From positions 434,001-498,000 of the forward strand of contig NZ_JPZL01000001.1 of assembly GCF_000759345.1 (NCBI RefSeq): 64,000 nt of DNA, written 5' to 3'. This DNA comes from Litchfieldella xinjiangensis (GTDB lineage Bacteria > Pseudomonadota > Gammaproteobacteria > Pseudomonadales > Halomonadaceae). A program made the translations under genes and the position numbers. Under the pieces are notes generated by a model. That model was not told the DNA's origin, ran no database searches, and saw only the letters and a list, made by a program, of their open reading frames with translations. Positions 25,290-33,865 of this stretch are shown in pieces (position 1 is the stretch's first letter; each line of letters starts with the position of its first letter).

Positions 25290-25698
25290 AGCAACGACAG
25301 GCAGCGAGCCCTCGTCGCATTCCCGGCTGCGCCTGGTGTATGACGGCGAATGCCCCATCTGCAGTCGATACGTTCGCTGGCAGCGCGTTCGCCGCGACGT
25401 CGGAGAACTCGAATTGATCGATGCCCGGCAGGACAGCGAAGCACGCCGGGAGCTAGCCGAGCTGGGTATCGACCTGGACCAGGGTTTCGCCCTGCAAGTC
25501 GGCGATCGCTGGTACCACGGCAGCGAGGCCCTGCACCGCCTCACCCTGCTCGGCACCCGCAGCGGCGTGTTCAACCGACTGATGTATCGCCTGTTTGCCG
25601 ACCCGCGTCGTACGGCAAGAATCTATCCGCTCCTCAAGGCAGGTCGGAACGGGTTGTTGAAGGTGCTCAGGAAATCACGAATCGGAAACCTACGTTGA
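25273..25698 (+). CDS. DCC-family thiol-disulfide oxidoreductase-like protein (DUF393)
   Basis: 141 aa. A thioredoxin-like fold with the DCC motif VYDGECPICSRYVRW (CxxC near residue 29) and the second conserved region IDARQDSEARRELAELGIDL. The C-terminal half has LHRLTLLGTRSGVFNRLMYR. Presumed redox role on an unknown partner. The ATG at 25273 is preferred over a TTG one codon earlier. It overlaps CIA30 at its start and the convergent methyltransferase gene by 9 bp at its end. Confidence 0.85.
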   Translation: MPNAPEATTGSEPSSHSRLRLVYDGECPICSRYVRWQRVRRDVGELELIDARQDSEARRELAELGIDLDQGFALQVGDRWYHGSEALHRLTLLGTRSGVFNRLMYRLFADPRRTARIYPLLKAGRNGLLKVLRKSRIGNLR

Positions 25699-26301
25699 CT
25701 GCTTTTGACTTGCTACGGCCAGACACGAAGCCCGACTTCCGTGGTTCGTCAGGGTGGTGAATTCCTCGAGCTCCAGGCCGGCGGCGCGGACCTGTGCCTT
25801 GAAGTCCGCCTCGTAGGTCACATGGCCGAAATCGATGGTCGTGACACGCTTGAGCAGCGGCTTGAGTGATTCCATCCACCGGTCGGGCTTCTGTTGAATG
25901 GTTTGCGTGAAGAAGATGCGTCCACCGGGACGCAACAACCCGCAGCAAAGACGCAACGCTTTCTCGGGCTCGGGCAGCAGCATGAAGCTGGCGGAGAAAT
26001 ACACGGCGTCGTAGGGCCCGCCCCGGTGATCGTAGACGGACTCGAGACGTACCTCGGCCCGGTCGGCAATGGATGAACCATCGAGCCGTTGCCGGGCGCG
26101 TTCGATGTAGTCGGCATCGATATCGATGCCGGTAATCCGCAGGCGCTTCTGCTCGACGAGCTTGGCGTTCGCCAGCAAGGCGCCGGCAGTACCGATCCCT
26201 ACATCCAATAGTGTCGTGTCTTGGGGTACGCGCCTCAGCACCTCGGCATACCAGCGTGAGGTGAGCTTCAGGATCAGCGCGTCATAAATGAAGCTTCGCA
26301 T
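25690..26301 (-). CDS. Class I SAM-dependent methyltransferase
   Basis: 203 aa with a Rossmann-like methyltransferase fold: motif I TLLDVGIGTAGALLANA near 30, motif II ITGIDIDADYIERARQRL near 57, motif III/IV YDAVYFSASFMLLPEPEKAL near 96, and LRPGGRIFFTQTIQQKPDRW near 120. The acceptor substrate is not known. No partner gene on the same strand close enough to hint at a pathway. Confidence 0.85.
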   Translation of the reverse strand: MRSFIYDALILKLTSRWYAEVLRRVPQDTTLLDVGIGTAGALLANAKLVEQKRLRITGIDIDADYIERARQRLDGSSIADRAEVRLESVYDHRGGPYDAVYFSASFMLLPEPEKALRLCCGLLRPGGRIFFTQTIQQKPDRWMESLKPLLKRVTTIDFGHVTYEADFKAQVRAAGLELEEFTTLTNHGSRASCLAVASQKQST

Positions 26302-26337
26302 CGAGGCTCCTATGGCTTATCGAACGCAGACGGCCAG

Positions 26338-26817
26338 TCAGGTCTCAATGAACTCACGAAACATGATCGTCACCGCCTGACCGCGGTATTCATCCTTCTC
26401 CATGTCGCGCCACCCCAACCGGCGATAAAGCGCTTGCTGGTCGGGCGTGAACAGGTAGACACGGTCGTAGCCGTTGTCCCACGCTTCTTCCTCGACACGA
26501 CGCACCAGCTGCGAAGCGATGCCTTGGCGCCGCCGCTCGGGCAGCACGAAGACCGAGGCGAGCCACGGGCCCAGTTCGTCCCGGTCGTTCATGTCGTCGG
26601 CAATCAGGCTGGCCATGCCGACCGGCGTTTCACCGTCCATGGCGGCGAATACCGAGGGCACGCCAGCGCTGCCGCACTCGGAACGCAGGACCACTCGGGC
26701 GGCAGCCAGGCTCTGCTGGGGGTTGAGGTAGCCCCAGGTCGCATGGCCCCACTCGGCCAGGGTGGAAAGATGCGGGGAATCGGGCTCGATGCGGGCGATG
26801 TGTATAGGTCTCGTCAT
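26338..26817 (-). CDS. GNAT acetyltransferase
   Basis: 159 aa. Core acetyl-CoA binding motif ASVFVLPERRRQGIASQLVR near 88-107, followed by YDRVYLFTPDQQALYRRLGW; family ending VTIMFREFIET. The ATG at 26817 gives the normal family start (TRPIHIARIEPDSPHLSTLA); longer starts run into the intergenic region shared with the hemerythrin gene. Substrate unknown. It follows the methyltransferase gene's promoter region in the same direction, with 36 bp between them. Confidence 0.85.
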   Translation of the reverse strand: MTRPIHIARIEPDSPHLSTLAEWGHATWGYLNPQQSLAAARVVLRSECGSAGVPSVFAAMDGETPVGMASLIADDMNDRDELGPWLASVFVLPERRRQGIASQLVRRVEEEAWDNGYDRVYLFTPDQQALYRRLGWRDMEKDEYRGQAVTIMFREFIET

Positions 26818-26953
26818 GCCGATAGTATCCCGATATTCGTCGCCTGCTGCCAGCGCAGCCGCATATCGCCGTCTTACTTGGCCCCTGCCGAGCCTCACTG
26901 CTAGCTTGAGGGGACGGGCGAAGCCCGTGACGTGACTCAAAGGAGGAGAACTC

Positions 26954-27526
26954 ATGGCAGAGCACAACGGAAGTCAGACCAACGCGGATGTCGTTCATAT
27001 TCTTACCAGCGATCACCGCGACATGCTGGACCTGATCGCGCAGATCGAACATGCGACACAGCCGGACCAGCGTCGGGAGCTTGCCGACACGCTGATTGCC
27101 GAGGTCATGCGCCACTCCGTGGCCGAGGAGATGTATGTCTACCCGGTCATGGAGAAACGGCTGACCAACGGGACCGAAGAGGTCGAGCACGACAAGGAAG
27201 AGCACGACGAGATCGTCAAGGTGATGAAGCAGTTGGAAGATGCCGACGCCTCCACCCCGGAGTTCATGCAGCGGGTGCGGGAGCTTAAGGACAAGCTGGA
27301 TCACCATGCTGATGACGAGGAGTCGGATCAGTTTCCCAAGCTTCGTGCGCATATCCCCGCCGAGGAACTCGTCGAGATGGGCAACAAGGTGGAGAAAGCC
27401 AAGAAAATGGCCCCGACCCGCCCGCACCCCAGCGCGCCGCACTCCGAACTCTTTCACAAGAGCGTCGGCGCAGGCGTGGGCATGATCGATCGGCTGCGTG
27501 ACAAACTCACCGGACGTACCGGCTGA
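26954..27526 (+). CDS. Hemerythrin-like (HHE) domain protein
   Basis: 190 aa, four-helix HHE fold that binds a di-iron centre and senses or carries O2, NO or iron. His/Glu ligands are visible in SDHRDMLDL (about 20), RHSVAEEMYVYPVME (about 55), EHDKEEHDEIVKVMK (about 78) and DHHADDEESDQFPKL (about 115). The C-terminal 50 residues are Pro/His/Lys-rich. An exceptionally strong AAAGGAGGAG site 6 bp before the ATG suggests high expression. Terminator follows. Confidence 0.9.
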   Translation: MAEHNGSQTNADVVHILTSDHRDMLDLIAQIEHATQPDQRRELADTLIAEVMRHSVAEEMYVYPVMEKRLTNGTEEVEHDKEEHDEIVKVMKQLEDADASTPEFMQRVRELKDKLDHHADDEESDQFPKLRAHIPAEELVEMGNKVEKAKKMAPTRPHPSAPHSELFHKSVGAGVGMIDRLRDKLTGRTG

Positions 27527-27535
27527 TAACAGCAT

Positions 27536-27568
27536 TGGCCAGCCCATGCCTTGGCATGGCGCTGGCCA
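27536..27568 (+). terminator. Strong hairpin after the hemerythrin gene
   Basis: TGGCCAGCCCATGCC, three loop bases, GCATGGCGCTGGCCA: a 15-bp stem with one mismatch, 10 bp after the stop. It is followed by CTTTCG rather than a clean T-run, so it acts as a terminator or 3' stabiliser. Confidence 0.75.
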
Positions 27569-27683
27569 CTTTCGTGTATCAGCGCCTCCTCGCCTTTCCC
27601 CACTGCCAGCGCCATTCGTCATGTCCATTCCCCGGCCTACGTCACTCGGCTAGACTGATAGGCTTTTCTCCAGGCGAAATGCC

Positions 27684-28589
27684 ATGTCTGCCGCGCTCGA
27701 ACAACGCACTCTGAAGCTATCCATCGTCACCACCCTGGCCGTATCGGCCCTGGGGGTCACGTTCGGCTTGCTGGCCGGCTCCCAATCGATCCTCTTCGAC
27801 GGGGTGTTCTCGACCATCGACGCGGCAATGTCAGGGCTGGCTCTGCTGGTTGCACGGCTGGCGATGCGCGAGGCGAGCCAGCGCTTTCAGCACGGCTTCT
27901 GGCATATCGAACCCATGGCAGCGGCACTCAACGGCAGCATTCTGCTATTGCTGTGTTTTTATGCCTTCCTGAATGGCCTCCAAGGCTTGATGGAGGGAGG
28001 CCGCGAGCTCGCCTTCGGCCTGGCGATGGTTTATGCGGTGGTGGTGACCTGCGCCTGCTTCACGCTTTATGCCTATGAAAGACGCATCAACAAGCGGGTG
28101 GATTCCGAATTCCTGCGTATCGATATGCAGGGCTGGTTGATGGCGGGGCTGATCACCGCGGCGTTGATCGTGGCCTTTGCCATCGCGCTGGTGCTGGAAC
28201 GCACCGCTTATGCCCACCTGACGCCCTATGTGGACTCCCTGCTGCTGTCGATTCTCACGCTCTGCTTCATCCCAGTGCCCATCGGCATCGTTCGTCGCGC
28301 CCTACGCGAGATCTTCCTGGTCGCTCCCAGCGGTCTGGATCGAGAGGTACATGACGCCATGCTGCCGGTGATGCAGCGCGAGGGACTCCTGGATTACTTC
28401 AGCCATGTGGCCAAGAGCGGACGGGGTCACTTCATCGAGATTCATATCGTCACCGCGCCGGAATTCGCCGCTGATGCCGGCGTCGCCCTGCTCGACGAGA
28501 TTCGCGAACAGATCACCGCCGGGTTCTCGATTCCGCCCGAACGGCGGTGGTTCACGGTGTCGTTTACGGCCGATCCCAGGTGGACCTGA
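27684..28589 (+). CDS. Cation diffusion facilitator (CDF) family transporter
   Basis: 301 aa inner-membrane metal/H+ antiporter. Six hydrophobic helices are followed by a cytoplasmic domain of about 90 residues. TM2 holds SQSILFDGVFSTIDAAMSGL, matching the SDAxHxxxD-type metal site but with Gly and Ser at the usual positions, and TM5 holds LTPYVDSLLLSI. The C-terminal part (REVHDAMLPVMQREGLLDYF, HFIEIHIVTAPEF) fits the CDF dimerisation domain. Probably exports Zn, Fe or Co; the altered TM2 site makes the substrate uncertain. Confidence 0.82.
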   Translation: MSAALEQRTLKLSIVTTLAVSALGVTFGLLAGSQSILFDGVFSTIDAAMSGLALLVARLAMREASQRFQHGFWHIEPMAAALNGSILLLLCFYAFLNGLQGLMEGGRELAFGLAMVYAVVVTCACFTLYAYERRINKRVDSEFLRIDMQGWLMAGLITAALIVAFAIALVLERTAYAHLTPYVDSLLLSILTLCFIPVPIGIVRRALREIFLVAPSGLDREVHDAMLPVMQREGLLDYFSHVAKSGRGHFIEIHIVTAPEFAADAGVALLDEIREQITAGFSIPPERRWFTVSFTADPRWT

Positions 28590-28695
28590 CCGGGTGCAGG
28601 ACGCCAGTGCTCTGGCTTGACGGCGACCCTGGCAAGGCTTGCTAAGATGTGGGCTCATCAATCGACGAACACGGATACGGACACGCTAATTCACT

Positions 28696-29088
28696 ATGCA
28701 TTCGCCGACCCTTGCCATTCAGCGCACGCCCCTGGTAGCCGTCTACGGCACCTTGAAGCGCGGCCTGAGCAACCACCATGTTCTGGACGGTGCCGAGTTC
28801 GTCGGGCCCGACGTCATCACATCCGCCACCCTCTACGACCTGGGGCCTTACCCCGGCGCCAAGCCCGAGCGCTCCAGAGGCATCGAGGTCGAGGTCTTCA
28901 AGGTCAATGCCCGCTTGATGACGGCCCTGGACCTCCTGGAGGACTACCGCGTACGTGCCCCTGCCCAGGGAATGTACGATCGCGCCATCCATCGCACCGC
29001 CTTCGGGCCCGCCTGGCTTTATCTATATAACCCCGACGTTCGAGGCCGCCGCGCCATTCGTGCCGGAGGCTGGCCGAACTCGGCGTGA
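28696..29088 (+). CDS. Gamma-glutamylcyclotransferase-like (AIG2/GGCT fold) protein
   Basis: 130 aa. Opens with VAVYGTLKRGLSNHHVLDGA, the YGTLxxG phosphate/substrate loop of the family, followed by ATLYDLGPYPGAKPERSRG and MTALDLLEDYRVRAP, with a Glu in the catalytic region, and a C-terminal WLYLYNP strand. Such proteins cyclise gamma-glutamyl amines or have related roles. The start lies 12 codons before the core. Separate transcription unit. Confidence 0.85.
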   Translation: MHSPTLAIQRTPLVAVYGTLKRGLSNHHVLDGAEFVGPDVITSATLYDLGPYPGAKPERSRGIEVEVFKVNARLMTALDLLEDYRVRAPAQGMYDRAIHRTAFGPAWLYLYNPDVRGRRAIRAGGWPNSA

Positions 29089-29161
29089 CGCTACAGCCGC
29101 CCCCTGCCATGGCGTACACTGGGGGCACCTAACGTCCTGATTCCTGACAGGGAAGATCACC

Positions 29162-30715
29162 TTGATAGAAGTCATCTCGCTTTCGTTTGCCTTTGTGTTC
29201 GGCGTGCTGGTGCGCCAGATCGGGCTCCCGCCATTGGTGGGTTTCCTGGTCGCCGGCTTCGCACTCAACGCCTATGGCCCTGCGGTGGGCCTACCCAGCG
29301 AAACGGGAGAGGTACTGGAGCACGTCGCCCATCTGGGGGTATTGCTGCTGCTGTTCACGGTGGGCCTGAAGTTAAAAGTGAAAAGCCTGGCCCAACCAGT
29401 CGTACTAGGCGGCGCGCTGCTGCACTTCACGCTGACCGTGGTCATCTTCGGCCTGGGCATCTATTTCTTCATGGATCTGGAACGTCAGACGGCGCTGATG
29501 CTGGCGATCGCACTGGCCTTTTCCAGCACGGTGCTGGCCGCCAAGGTACTGGAATCCAAACGTGAGTTGCGCGCATTTCACGGCCGGGTGGCCATCGGCA
29601 TCCTGATCATTCAGGACTTGATCGCCCTGGCCGTACTCAGCGTCGCCGGGGGCCACTCCCCCTCGATCTGGGCTGTGCTGGTCTTTGCCTTACCCTTGTT
29701 CAAGCCACTGCTTTATAAGCTCATGGATATCGCCGGCCACGAGGAGTTGCTATTGCTGGCCGGTGTTGTGCTGGCCATCGCGGTGGGCGGTATGGGCTTC
29801 GAATCGGTCGGCCTGAGTTCAGAGCTTGGAGCGCTGGTCATGGGGGCCATGCTTTCCGGCCATTCACGTGCGCAAGAGCTTTATCAGTCGTTGTGGGGGC
29901 TGAAGGAGATGCTATTGGTCGGCTTCTTCCTGCAGATCGGCATGGCCGGATTGCCAGATGAGCGGGCTTTGACCTTTGCAGTGATCATGGCGTTGGCACT
30001 CCCCATCAAGGGACTGTTGTTCTTCTTCCTGCTCACCTTGTTCCGCTTGCGGGCTCGCAATGCCTTCCTAGGGGCGTTGAGCCTGACCTGCTACAGCGAA
30101 TTCGGCCTGATCGTCGCGGCCAATGTGCTGGAAGAATGGCTCGTTCCGCTGGCACTTACCGTCGCGCTCTCCTTCGTAGTGGCCGCACCATTGAATCGTC
30201 TGGCTCACCCACTGTTCGACCGCCTTGAGAGATTCCTGAAGCGCTTCGAGACCAGCTCGATGCATCCGGACGAGCAACCTGCATCACTCGGCGACGCCGA
30301 TTTGATGATCATGGGCATGGGACGCACCGGTACCGCAGCGTATGATTTTCTCGCCGGTCATGGGCAACAGCTGATCGGTCTGGATGCCGATCCGGATAAG
30401 GCTGAGCATCACAGAAAGGCGGGACGAAACGTGGTGTATGCCGATGCCGAGGATGTCAGCTTCTGGCATGGCGTGGACATCTCCCGTTTGCGTGGCGTGG
30501 TACTGACCATGCCGGAGCTCGAAGGTAAGCTGATCGCCGCCCGGCAACTGCGCAGGCTCGGGTTTACCGGCCCCATCGTGACACACTCGATGTATGACGA
30601 TGAAACGGCCAAGCTACTCGAGGCCGGGGCCAGCGAGACTTACCTGACCATGACGGGCGCTGGCATCGGCCTTGCCGAAAAGACATGGGAGGCCCTGCCC
30701 ACTGGAGACCGCTGA
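29162..30715 (+). CDS. Cation:proton antiporter, CPA2/Kef type with RCK (TrkA-N) domain
   Basis: 517 aa. About twelve membrane helices (1-380) of the Kef/CPA2 family, with ALAFSSTVLAAKVLESKREL and HGRVAIGILIIQDLIALAVL as the signature region. A C-terminal NAD-binding RCK domain starts with ADLMIMGMGRTGTAAYDFLA at about 380. It starts at TTG behind AGGGAAG with no better ATG nearby. Exports K+ or Na+ for H+, gated by redox or nucleotide state. Convergent with the second antiporter, the stops being only 28 bp apart. Confidence 0.9.
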   Translation: MIEVISLSFAFVFGVLVRQIGLPPLVGFLVAGFALNAYGPAVGLPSETGEVLEHVAHLGVLLLLFTVGLKLKVKSLAQPVVLGGALLHFTLTVVIFGLGIYFFMDLERQTALMLAIALAFSSTVLAAKVLESKRELRAFHGRVAIGILIIQDLIALAVLSVAGGHSPSIWAVLVFALPLFKPLLYKLMDIAGHEELLLLAGVVLAIAVGGMGFESVGLSSELGALVMGAMLSGHSRAQELYQSLWGLKEMLLVGFFLQIGMAGLPDERALTFAVIMALALPIKGLLFFFLLTLFRLRARNAFLGALSLTCYSEFGLIVAANVLEEWLVPLALTVALSFVVAAPLNRLAHPLFDRLERFLKRFETSSMHPDEQPASLGDADLMIMGMGRTGTAAYDFLAGHGQQLIGLDADPDKAEHHRKAGRNVVYADAEDVSFWHGVDISRLRGVVLTMPELEGKLIAARQLRRLGFTGPIVTHSMYDDETAKLLEAGASETYLTMTGAGIGLAEKTWEALPTGDR

Positions 30716-30743
30716 CCTCGTTGACTAGCGCGTTGCTCTTCCT

Positions 30744-32453
30744 TCACCGCTCGTTTGAGTCACGCTCCGCCGTGGTCATGATCCGCTCCACGGCACGTTC
30801 GGCGGCATCATAGAACGGTAGCAACACGACATCTGCACCGCGCTTGCGGAGTGTCTCGTGGTCATGCAACTGCTGAGTTGAGACGGCAATCCGGCCTGCA
30901 TAGTGTTGTTGTTTGAGGCTATCTATGAGTACCAACCGCGGATCTTCATGGGTCAGACCCAGGTCATGCTGAGGCATGGCCGAAATGACCCAGTTCACCT
31001 CCCCCAACGGCAGGGAGCCGAGGAACTCCTGATCGAAGGCATCGCCATACATGGCATCGATACCCCGCTTTCGCCAACGACGTACCTCATCGGGATTGAA
31101 GTCGATGGCCAGCAGGCGCCAGCCGCGCTCACCGAGGAAGTGGGCAATGGCATTACCGTAGCGCCCCAGGCCAAAGAGAATCGCATCGTAGGGCTGCGCA
31201 TTGTCGATCTGCTCTTCTACACGCAACTCGCGCACTGGATCGCGGCGCTCGAAGATGCCGAGCACCGGCTCGACCCAGCGATATAAACGATGCGAGTAGG
31301 TAATCATGTAGACCGACAAGGCGATGGTAATCAGCCCAACCAGCGTTACCAGGCCTAGTGACTCGGATGTCACATGACCTAGCGCGACCCCCATCGAAAT
31401 GAAGATCAGCGAGAATTCGCTAATCTGGGCGACCGTCAGGCCGGCCAGAAAGCCCGTGCGCTTGCGGTACCCCATGTAACCCATGATCGCTACCACGATC
31501 AGCGGGTTGCCGATCAGAACGAATAGCGAAAATACCAGCGACGGAGCGACCTGCGCTCCCAACAGACCCAGATCGAGTTGGGAACCGAGATCGATGAAGA
31601 AGAACAGCAACAGGAAATCACGCAGGGGCGAGAGACGCGACACGATGGCTTCACGAAACGGCGTGGAGGCCAAGGAGATGCCTGCCAGCAGCCCCCCGAG
31701 TTCCTTGCCGAAGCCAAGCGACTCGGCCAGCGCGGCAAGCAGCGCTGCCCAAGCCAGCGCGAAGGTGATCAAGAGTTCCGTCGAACGCGCCATTCGCGAC
31801 ACCAATGGCGTCGCCAGGTAGCGAATGAACAGCCCCACCAGCACCAACGCGACGCCCCCATAGACGAACAACAAGGCAATCTGACCCCAGCCCGACCCCC
31901 CGGTTTCTGCCTGGGAACCCACGCCAAATGCTGACAGCACCATCATGGCCACGACAACGAACAGGTCCTGGACGATCAGGAAGCCGATGGCGATACGCCC
32001 ATGCAGTGAGTCGACTTCACGCTTATCCGACAACAGCTTGACGATGATGATGGTGCTGGAGAAGGTCAGCGCGACGGCCACGTAGAGCGCGGTGACCACG
32101 TCCAGTCCCATGGCCAGACCGATACCGAAGCCGAACAGCGACGTGAACATGACCTGGCCCAGCCCCGTTGCCAGCGAGACGACCCCGAGGGTGCGGATCA
32201 AATTCAGATCGAGCTTGAGGCCAACCAGGAACAGCAGAACGGCAATGCCTAGTTCGGCCAGCAGTTCGATGCTTTCATGGGATTCGACGATGCCCAGCGC
32301 CGCTGGACCAGCCAAGACCCCGGCAGCGATCATGCCGACGATCAATGGTTGGCGTAGCAATATGCCAATGAATCCGATGAAAGCCACCAGTACCAACAGG
32401 CCGGTGACTTCGAAGAAGGGTGAGCCGTGTAAAAAAGAGAAGTCGATAGGCAT
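30744..32453 (-). CDS. Cation:proton antiporter, CPA2 family with RCK domain
   Basis: 569 aa, a second Kef-like antiporter. Membrane part: PLIVGMIAAGVLAGPAALGI near 35, IAVLLFLVGLKLDLNLIR, VALTFSSTIIIVKLLSDKRE and HGRIAIGFLIVQDLFVVVAM. RCK/TrkA-N domain from about 420 (YDAILFGLGRYGNAIAHFLG, GWRLLAIDFNPDEVRRW, VNWVISAMPQHDLGL). Probably K+ or Na+ efflux in osmotic or pH homeostasis, as expected for a halophile. Tail to tail with another member of the family, but the two are not close duplicates. Confidence 0.9.
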   Translation of the reverse strand: MPIDFSFLHGSPFFEVTGLLVLVAFIGFIGILLRQPLIVGMIAAGVLAGPAALGIVESHESIELLAELGIAVLLFLVGLKLDLNLIRTLGVVSLATGLGQVMFTSLFGFGIGLAMGLDVVTALYVAVALTFSSTIIIVKLLSDKREVDSLHGRIAIGFLIVQDLFVVVAMMVLSAFGVGSQAETGGSGWGQIALLFVYGGVALVLVGLFIRYLATPLVSRMARSTELLITFALAWAALLAALAESLGFGKELGGLLAGISLASTPFREAIVSRLSPLRDFLLLFFFIDLGSQLDLGLLGAQVAPSLVFSLFVLIGNPLIVVAIMGYMGYRKRTGFLAGLTVAQISEFSLIFISMGVALGHVTSESLGLVTLVGLITIALSVYMITYSHRLYRWVEPVLGIFERRDPVRELRVEEQIDNAQPYDAILFGLGRYGNAIAHFLGERGWRLLAIDFNPDEVRRWRKRGIDAMYGDAFDQEFLGSLPLGEVNWVISAMPQHDLGLTHEDPRLVLIDSLKQQHYAGRIAVSTQQLHDHETLRKRGADVVLLPFYDAAERAVERIMTTAERDSNER

Positions 32454-32547
32454 GGCGGCGTTCCATTCCTCCCTGTGCTGCCAGAATTCCTGATAGTGCG
32501 AGCCTACCGTATCGGTATGGGCGTGTCTTGATGGGTATCAAGGCCCA

Positions 32548-32595
32548 CGACAACAGTAACCGCTCGGCAGGAGCACAGGGGCCGCCTGTTGTCGT
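32548..32595. repeat. Long inverted repeat between antiporter and secreted-protein genes
   Basis: ACGACAACAG at 32548 and its exact complement CTGTTGTCGT at 32586, 28 bp apart. It lies 36 bp beyond the stop of the minus-strand secreted protein and so could be its terminator (no T-run seen) or a regulatory dyad for the antiporter gene. Confidence 0.55.
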
Positions 32596-32631
32596 AGGGT
32601 AGTCAGCAACCGAGCCCCGCGTCGTTTGCCT

Positions 32632-33135
32632 TCAACGCGACGGGTTATTTTCACTGATGTTGAGCAGTGCATCCTCGAGTTCGTCGCTGCCATGCACGCC
32701 GATCCAGATGTTATACATGCCGCTGGCCGGGTTGGAGAACACCACCATGGGGTCCAGGTCCATGAAGTCGTCGTTGCAGTACCAGCGACCGTCGGGCGCA
32801 TTGACCACCAGTGTCGTGTCGCCGCCGGACTTCACGTAGATGTAAAGCGGATAGCTGCCGGCGGTGTAATTCAGGTCGACATCCGGCGCTTCCTGATGGA
32901 TGTAGCCGGTGCAATTGGGCCCCAGGTTCGAGGTGACCGGGCTGCTGCCGCCGGCGTCCAGCCATATCTGGCTAGGGTCAGGCGAGAACCCGGCAGACAG
33001 CGTGACGGTGTCGTAGGTTGGTGCGGCCCTCCAGTCGGGATCGGCCGAGACGGTAGCCGTCATGCCCAGTGCGATCACGCCCAGGACAGTTCCAGCAAGA
33101 CGGCAGTGACGGTGGCGATTTTTCTGGTTATTCAT
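32632..33135 (-). CDS. Secreted protein of unknown function
   Basis: 167 aa with a clear signal peptide (NNQKNRHRHCRLAGTVLGVI, ALGMTATVSA, cleavage before DPDW). The mature part of about 135 residues is beta-rich, with two cysteines (NCTGYI and RWYCNDDFM) likely forming a disulfide and short motifs YPLYIYVKSGGDTTLVVNA and YNIWIGVHG. The pattern resembles the PPC (pre-peptidase C-terminal) type of small beta-sandwich modules, but I cannot assign a family. The upstream open frame to 33288 lies before the signal peptide and is ignored. No operon partner. Confidence 0.75.
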   Translation of the reverse strand: MNNQKNRHRHCRLAGTVLGVIALGMTATVSADPDWRAAPTYDTVTLSAGFSPDPSQIWLDAGGSSPVTSNLGPNCTGYIHQEAPDVDLNYTAGSYPLYIYVKSGGDTTLVVNAPDGRWYCNDDFMDLDPMVVFSNPASGMYNIWIGVHGSDELEDALLNISENNPSR

Positions 33136-33202
33136 TCGTGTTTCCCTGCGTATACCGCCCCTGTGGCGATAACGAAGCGAATCATAGCCAGAAACAGAGT
33201 CG

Positions 33203-33865
33203 TTACAAACCTTGCGGTGTCGGCGGGCTTTCCACGCTAGTGGGGGCCTGGGAAGGGTCGTTGCCAGTGGGAAGATCGGCAGGCACATCGATATCCTGAT
33301 GGATCGCTGGATCGTCTACCTCGATCTCGATGAGGCGCGCCTGGTTTGCCTGAATCACGCTGCGCCCCCCTCGCCCGTCTTTCAATAGGCTTAGCGAAGC
33401 CCACAGATCCCGCCCGAAGAGGACGGGATGCCCCGCTCGTCCGGCACGAACCGGCCTGACAATACGCGACGCAGACGCAGCGCAGTTGAGCTCCTGCAGC
33501 GTCGTTCCTTGCAGGAAAGGCATGTCGGCGAGCATGACGGCAGCGGCCTGGCTATCGGCCAGCGTGGGGTCACGCTGTAGGGCCTCGAAGGCCGCGGCCA
33601 GGCTGGCGCCCAGGCCTCGATCGGCATGGGCACTTATAACCACAGGCGTATCGTCACGCAGGCCGAGGGCAGCGAGATCGTCATCGGCACGCACCACCAC
33701 CCTGACCGAGGCATAGTGTCGTTGCGCCAGGACGAGCACGGATTCGAGCAATGAAGCGCCATTGGGCAATTGCGCCAGGCGTTTGTCCCGTTCGCCAAAG
33801 CGCCGCGAGCGGCCTGCGGCCATGATCAGTCCGACTAGCGGCTGCGTTACCTGGCTAGAGGGCAT
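33203..33865 (-). CDS. mocA: MobA-like NTP transferase (molybdenum cofactor cytidylyl- or guanylyltransferase)
   Basis: 220 aa nucleotidyltransferase that probably attaches CMP to Mo-molybdopterin for a molybdenum hydroxylase. N-terminal LIMAAGRSRRFGERDKRLAQ, with the GxxxRxG signature and a Lys, VISAHADRGLGASLAAAFEA near 75 and AAAVMLADMPFLQ near 105. The tail is disordered (PTSVESPPTPQGL). The ATG at 33865 is chosen; a GTG at 33880 would lengthen the overlap with xdhC from 11 to 26 bp. Located just downstream of xdhC in the same direction and overlapping it. MocA versus MobA is inferred from the XdhC neighbour. Confidence 0.8.
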   Translation of the reverse strand: MPSSQVTQPLVGLIMAAGRSRRFGERDKRLAQLPNGASLLESVLVLAQRHYASVRVVVRADDDLAALGLRDDTPVVISAHADRGLGASLAAAFEALQRDPTLADSQAAAVMLADMPFLQGTTLQELNCAASASRIVRPVRAGRAGHPVLFGRDLWASLSLLKDGRGGRSVIQANQARLIEIEVDDPAIHQDIDVPADLPTGNDPSQAPTSVESPPTPQGL

